Source: Cytophagales bacterium (GTDB taxonomy: Bacteria; Bacteroidota; Bacteroidia; Cytophagales; Cyclobacteriaceae). From it: 9,057 nucleotides of DNA. Shown in pieces: positions 6,256 to 9,057 of this stretch (positions are counted from its first letter, which is position 1; each line of letters starts with the position of its first letter). The stretch lies in contig JAHEMU010000093.1 in the NCBI GenBank assembly GCA_024643485.1, positions 1-9,057 on the forward strand, read 5' to 3'. The notes under the pieces were generated by a model. The model was not told where the DNA came from, did not search any database, and saw nothing but the letters and a program-made list of their open reading frames with translations. The position numbers were made by a program, and so were the translations under genes.

Positions 6256-6639
6256 ATGGATGTATTTCTAATTGAAGATGATGAGGTTTATTCCGAATTC
6301 ATTTCTAAAAGTCTTAAACAAAAGAATTTAATCGTTAAACCTTTTTATTCCGCAGAGGAATGTTTAGGAACGATGAACGGAGATTATCCCAAGGTAATTA
6401 TTATCGATTATAAATTACCAGGAATGAATGGCATAGAGTTTTATCAGAAAATTAAATCTGATGTAAACGAAGACGACACGAAAGTAATTATCTTAAGTTC
6501 CATCGAAGACGGTAACCTAGTTCTTGAATTTATACAAAAAGGAATTCGGGATTATGTAATTAAGGATGATTTCGTCATCGATTCCTTAGTTTCTATTATC
6601 GAAGGTAATGACGATGATTACTTCTTCTTTGGGGATTAA
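6256..6639 (+). CDS. Stand-alone response regulator receiver protein
   Basis: A 127-residue cytoplasmic protein made of one CheY-like receiver domain, with no output domain. The acidic pocket is Glu7, Asp8 and Asp9; the phosphoacceptor is Asp51 at the end of strand 3 (VIIID), followed by KLPGMNG; Ser81/Ser82 and Lys103 occupy the conserved switch and lysine positions. All residues needed for phosphorylation are present. The C-terminus is strongly acidic and aromatic (DDDYFFFGD), which is unusual and could be a docking tail. It probably relays phosphate to, or competes with, another regulator. The stop codon at 6637-6639 directly abuts the stop of the convergent histidine kinase, its likely partner by position. 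A 138-nt intergenic region precedes it, with TAATTTTG (6177-6184) matching the -7 consensus but no -33 box at proper spacing. Confidence 0.9.
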   Translation: MDVFLIEDDEVYSEFISKSLKQKNLIVKPFYSAEECLGTMNGDYPKVIIIDYKLPGMNGIEFYQKIKSDVNEDDTKVIILSSIEDGNLVLEFIQKGIRDYVIKDDFVIDSLVSIIEGNDDDYFFFGD

Positions 6640-7482
6640 TCACATCGGTACACAAAATTCAAAAACAGCTCCTGTAGGTAAATTTGGCTTGAAATTTATA
6701 GAACCATTTATTGCTTTCGCAATTGTAGCCGCATTGTATAACCCCAATCCCGTACTACTCTCATCGCCAGACGGCACAGAAGATAATACCTGAAACTTTT
6801 GAAATAATTGTTCCCGTTCATTCTCATTAATTCCCGGGCCATTGTCTGCGATCGAAATGATACAATTCATTTCCTTTTCTTGAATATTGATACTTATACT
6901 CCCTTCTTTTGGGGTATATTTAATTGCATTTATAAATAAATTCTCAAAAATCCGTTGTACCCATCGCGCATCGCTATTAACCAGTATTTTACGACTACTC
7001 GCCGAGGGCACCACAGAGATCTTCTTTCTATGTAATGATGCTTCAAACGTCCTTATCGTTTTGGATATTAATTGAGTGATATCAACTTCCTCATTCACCA
7101 CAGAGATATCATTCCCCTCAATGGTCCTTAGGTCCATAAGATTCCGAATTAACATGAGTCCAGAAGTCGTTGAAAATTCCAACCGATCAAGATAATCCAA
7201 TTGAGTCTCATTTAGCCCTTCCGACTCCAGTTTGAACAATTTCACCAATGCATACAACCGATTAAAAGGAGACTTAATATCGTGGTTGACGAAGCTTAGT
7301 AATTGTTTTTTATCCGATTTCAGTTCAGCGACTTCTTCTAGTAAGGTATTAATTTGCTGTTGGAGGGCATTTGTATGATGAATGATTTCAATATGTTCAG
7401 AAGTTCTCCTTCGAAAAAGGAAAACCAAAATAATCCCCACGGCAAGCGCAAGGGTAACCATAATTAATAAAGCATTATCCAT
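6640..7482 (-). CDS. Sensor histidine kinase with a single membrane helix and no extracytoplasmic domain
   Basis: A 280-residue kinase. Residues 5-23 form one transmembrane helix followed by RRR (24-26), so the N-terminus should face the periplasm and the rest the cytoplasm. Residues 28-62 are a likely signalling coiled coil. The HisKA dimerisation domain carries His67 in SFVNHDIKSPFNRLY. The HATPase_c domain has the N box around Asn181 and Asn185 (ENLFINAIKYT), the G1 box DNGPGI (213-218) and the G2 box TGLGLYNA (244-251). The core is intact, so it should autophosphorylate. With only about four residues outside the membrane there is no room for a periplasmic sensor; the signal must come through the membrane, the cytoplasm or a partner protein. 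It starts 3 nt after the stop of the LEA-like lipoprotein gene, so it is the last gene of that operon. The convergent receiver gene meets it stop to stop. Confidence 0.93.
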   Translation of the reverse strand: MDNALLIMVTLALAVGIILVFLFRRRTSEHIEIIHHTNALQQQINTLLEEVAELKSDKKQLLSFVNHDIKSPFNRLYALVKLFKLESEGLNETQLDYLDRLEFSTTSGLMLIRNLMDLRTIEGNDISVVNEEVDITQLISKTIRTFEASLHRKKISVVPSASSRKILVNSDARWVQRIFENLFINAIKYTPKEGSISINIQEKEMNCIISIADNGPGINENEREQLFQKFQVLSSVPSGDESSTGLGLYNAATIAKAINGSINFKPNLPTGAVFEFCVPM

Positions 7483-7485
7483 TAA

Positions 7486-7941
7486 CTAAAGACGAATTTT
7501 TTCAGTAAAATCCACCGGTATTCTAACCGGGACAAGGCCTACCTTAACAACAATATAACCTTTAAACTGAAGTAACACATCTTTTTTAGTTAAAAAAGAT
7601 AAAATTCCATCGATGATTCCGCCTCCAGTCAACTCCACTTCGGCTGTAAATGGGATGGTCAAATCCTGTTCGGGCTGTAGCTTTAAACCTGCATCAGGAA
7701 TCACTACACCAAGTTCATTCCCGTCTTTTAACACTCTAATTTGTGCCTTTTTTACTACTATTACCTTCTTGTTAGGATTATATACATTGATATTCCCTCT
7801 CAGCAGCAACTTGCCTTTTTCTTTGCCAACCAATTGAAGAGAAGATATACTTTTAAAGGTAATCTCTTCATACGAAGCACACCCGTTCAAATGAACTAAT
7901 ATCAGAAAAAAAATAAGGCTATTTCGGATAGTTTGAAGCAT
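7486..7941 (-). CDS. LEA14-like (LEA type 2) lipoprotein
   Basis: A 151-residue protein with a lipoprotein signal peptide: Arg6, hydrophobic core 8-17, and lipobox HLNGC with Cys21 lipidated. The mature part (30-151) is a beta-rich domain of the LEA14 / water-stress type: LQLVGKEKGKLLLRGNINVY, then NPN (55-57), a strand repeat, and the QPEQDLTIPFTAEV segment, ending in a repeated VPVRIPVDF strand. LEA14-like domains are immunoglobulin-like folds found in desiccation-linked and envelope proteins; no enzymatic role is expected. The ATG at 7939-7941 lies inside the 3' end of the amidohydrolase gene, a 23-nt overlap, and the histidine kinase starts 3 nt after its stop, so translation of all three is probably coupled. 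It may act as an envelope partner for the sensor-less kinase, which is inference from position. Confidence 0.8.
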   Translation of the reverse strand: MLQTIRNSLIFFLILVHLNGCASYEEITFKSISSLQLVGKEKGKLLLRGNINVYNPNKKVIVVKKAQIRVLKDGNELGVVIPDAGLKLQPEQDLTIPFTAEVELTGGGIIDGILSFLTKKDVLLQFKGYIVVKVGLVPVRIPVDFTEKIRL

Positions 7942-9028
7942 CGATACCAGGGATAATTTTTATCGCATTTTTATAATATAATTTCTTTAGAACCTCATCG
8001 GGCAATCCCAATCCATACATCTTCCAAAAGGCATGATACTTTTTGTAATATGGAAAATATTCATCCGTAGACTCAAGGACCCGAAAGTAAGTGTGATATT
8101 CCTCCGGATTATACGAATCTTTCCCAAACAGCACCCTATCCTGATACTTAATCATAAATGCATTAGCCATTTTGGGTTGCCTTCCTAACTCCGCTATTAC
8201 AGCGCCAATTTCCACATACATATTAGGGTATTCATCTAATAACCCACCTAAGTAAGCCAAATCATTAGCATACCATCCTAAATGGGCATTTATAAAAGTG
8301 GTTTTGCTGTGTTTTTTAATCAGGTTATGTTGTTCTTGAATAATTTGCTCCCAAGGCACGGGGTCAGTATCGCTTCTTTTTCTTCCAGGCCGAAGTTTTA
8401 GCTCCAACCAACGTTCATTTGTTTCATCCATTTCATCCCAAAACGGCTTTGGGTCTGCGGAATGGATTAATACAGGTATTTTCAAAGAAGCACATTTTGC
8501 CCAAACAGGATCTAATCGAGGGTCATCAACGGCAATTCTATTTCCATTAATATCCTTTGAATAGAGTCCCAAGCTTTTATAAATTTTCAGACCTACAGCT
8601 CCATTTTTTACATCTTCCTCAAGTTGTTGCGCTGCATTTTTGCCCCAATCTTTTTCACCCACTCCCGAAAAGTCGACATTTGCAAACACCATAAATTTAT
8701 CACTTTTAAGCTCGCGAACAGCAGAAACTGAATTTTTGATGCTTGCTCCAGAGCCCCCACTTAGGTTCACCATTGCTCCCATATTCAGCTCCTCCATTTC
8801 CTTCGTAAGTTCTTTCAACCTCGAAACTGTAAACTCTCTATGATGACTATGCACATCGATGAATGGGTATTTCGCCCTAGTAATTTCCTTTCCTGGCACC
8901 ACCAATGTTGAAGTAGGTTCATATTTTTCAAAATCCATGACCAAATCGGAAGTTTCACGCTGATTATTTTGCGGATAAACTGTAATTGTACCAAGAGCGA
9001 GTAGAATTGAAAATACAGCAGTTTTCAT
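7919..9028 (-). CDS. Exported amidohydrolase family 2 (metal-dependent TIM-barrel) protein
   Basis: A 369-residue protein with an N-terminal Sec-type signal peptide (Lys2, hydrophobic core 4-17, probable cleavage near 18-22), so it acts in the periplasm or outside. The mature part is a metal-dependent TIM barrel of the amidohydrolase_2 type: D-x-H-x-H at the end of strand 1 (Asp58, His60, His62), GLKIYK with Lys148, LIHSADP with His189, NAHLG with His249, and FGKDS with Asp304. These supply the metal ligands and catalytic aspartate. Relatives include decarboxylases and lactonases of aromatic or sugar acids; the substrate here cannot be assigned. The FGKDS sequence has Lys where many relatives have Ser or Thr before the aspartate. 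It is the first gene of a - strand operon with the LEA-like lipoprotein and the histidine kinase. The ATG at 9026-9028 is the only start that keeps the whole signal peptide. Confidence 0.88.
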   Translation of the reverse strand: MKTAVFSILLALGTITVYPQNNQRETSDLVMDFEKYEPTSTLVVPGKEITRAKYPFIDVHSHHREFTVSRLKELTKEMEELNMGAMVNLSGGSGASIKNSVSAVRELKSDKFMVFANVDFSGVGEKDWGKNAAQQLEEDVKNGAVGLKIYKSLGLYSKDINGNRIAVDDPRLDPVWAKCASLKIPVLIHSADPKPFWDEMDETNERWLELKLRPGRKRSDTDPVPWEQIIQEQHNLIKKHSKTTFINAHLGWYANDLAYLGGLLDEYPNMYVEIGAVIAELGRQPKMANAFMIKYQDRVLFGKDSYNPEEYHTYFRVLESTDEYFPYYKKYHAFWKMYGLGLPDEVLKKLYYKNAIKIIPGIDASNYPK

Positions 9029-9049
9029 TATTTACAGGTTTGATGAAAT

Positions 9050-9057
9050 TAAATGTA
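9050..9057 (-). promoter_or_regulatory. Possible -7 promoter element of the amidohydrolase operon
   Basis: On the - strand, TACATTTA matches TAnnTTTG except at the last base and ends 21 nt before the ATG. The -33 box would lie beyond the right edge, so this is only a candidate. Confidence 0.25.

Noticed and set aside
6608..7837. Open frames on the + strand opposite the histidine kinase and the LEA-like lipoprotein
   Set aside because: The opposite strand has intact, well-recognised proteins with motifs in order; the + strand translations show no domain.

Overview
The window looks like chromosomal DNA from a member of the Bacteroidota, most likely a flavobacterium. It is A/T-rich, ribosome-binding sites are weak or absent, and one gene has an exact match to the TTTG / TAnnTTTG promoter of this phylum. 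Several proteins are typical of the group: a flavobacterial-style ClpB, a DksA/TraR-family protein whose zinc finger has decayed, a tight scpB-rluB pair, and many small lipoproteins. No tRNA, rRNA, CRISPR array or insertion sequence was seen.

Layout. (1) Positions 1-514 hold the last 28 codons of a + strand gene, probably an enolase-superfamily (mandelate racemase/muconate lactonising) enzyme. It overlaps tail-to-tail with a - strand hot-dog thioesterase, and the + strand terminator hairpin lies inside the thioesterase coding region. (2) Positions 515-1584 are a self-contained two-gene lipoprotein cassette: an extremely A/T-rich upstream region with an inverted repeat, a cysteine-rich lipoprotein, a small coiled-coil lipoprotein, and a strong terminator. 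I do not recognise either lipoprotein; this is the least explained part of the window. (3) Positions 1690-4314 are clpB, the disaggregase. (4) Positions 4367-6117 are one transcription unit from a clear Bacteroidota promoter: DksA-like regulator, scpB, then an RsuA/RluB-type pseudouridine synthase. The first two share a reading frame and are separated by one TAA; scpB seems to begin at a CTG directly after it. (5) Positions 6256-6639 encode a receiver-only response regulator, whose stop abuts the stop of a convergent histidine kinase. (6) Positions 6640-9028 are a - strand operon transcribed from right to left: exported amidohydrolase, LEA14-like lipoprotein (23-nt overlap), histidine kinase (3-nt gap).

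How the genes fit together. Region 4 joins transcription control, chromosome condensation and ribosome maturation, a housekeeping combination. Regions 5 and 6 join a kinase with no extracytoplasmic sensor domain to two envelope proteins and a facing receiver protein, which suggests a small envelope-linked signalling module; this link is inferred from position only.
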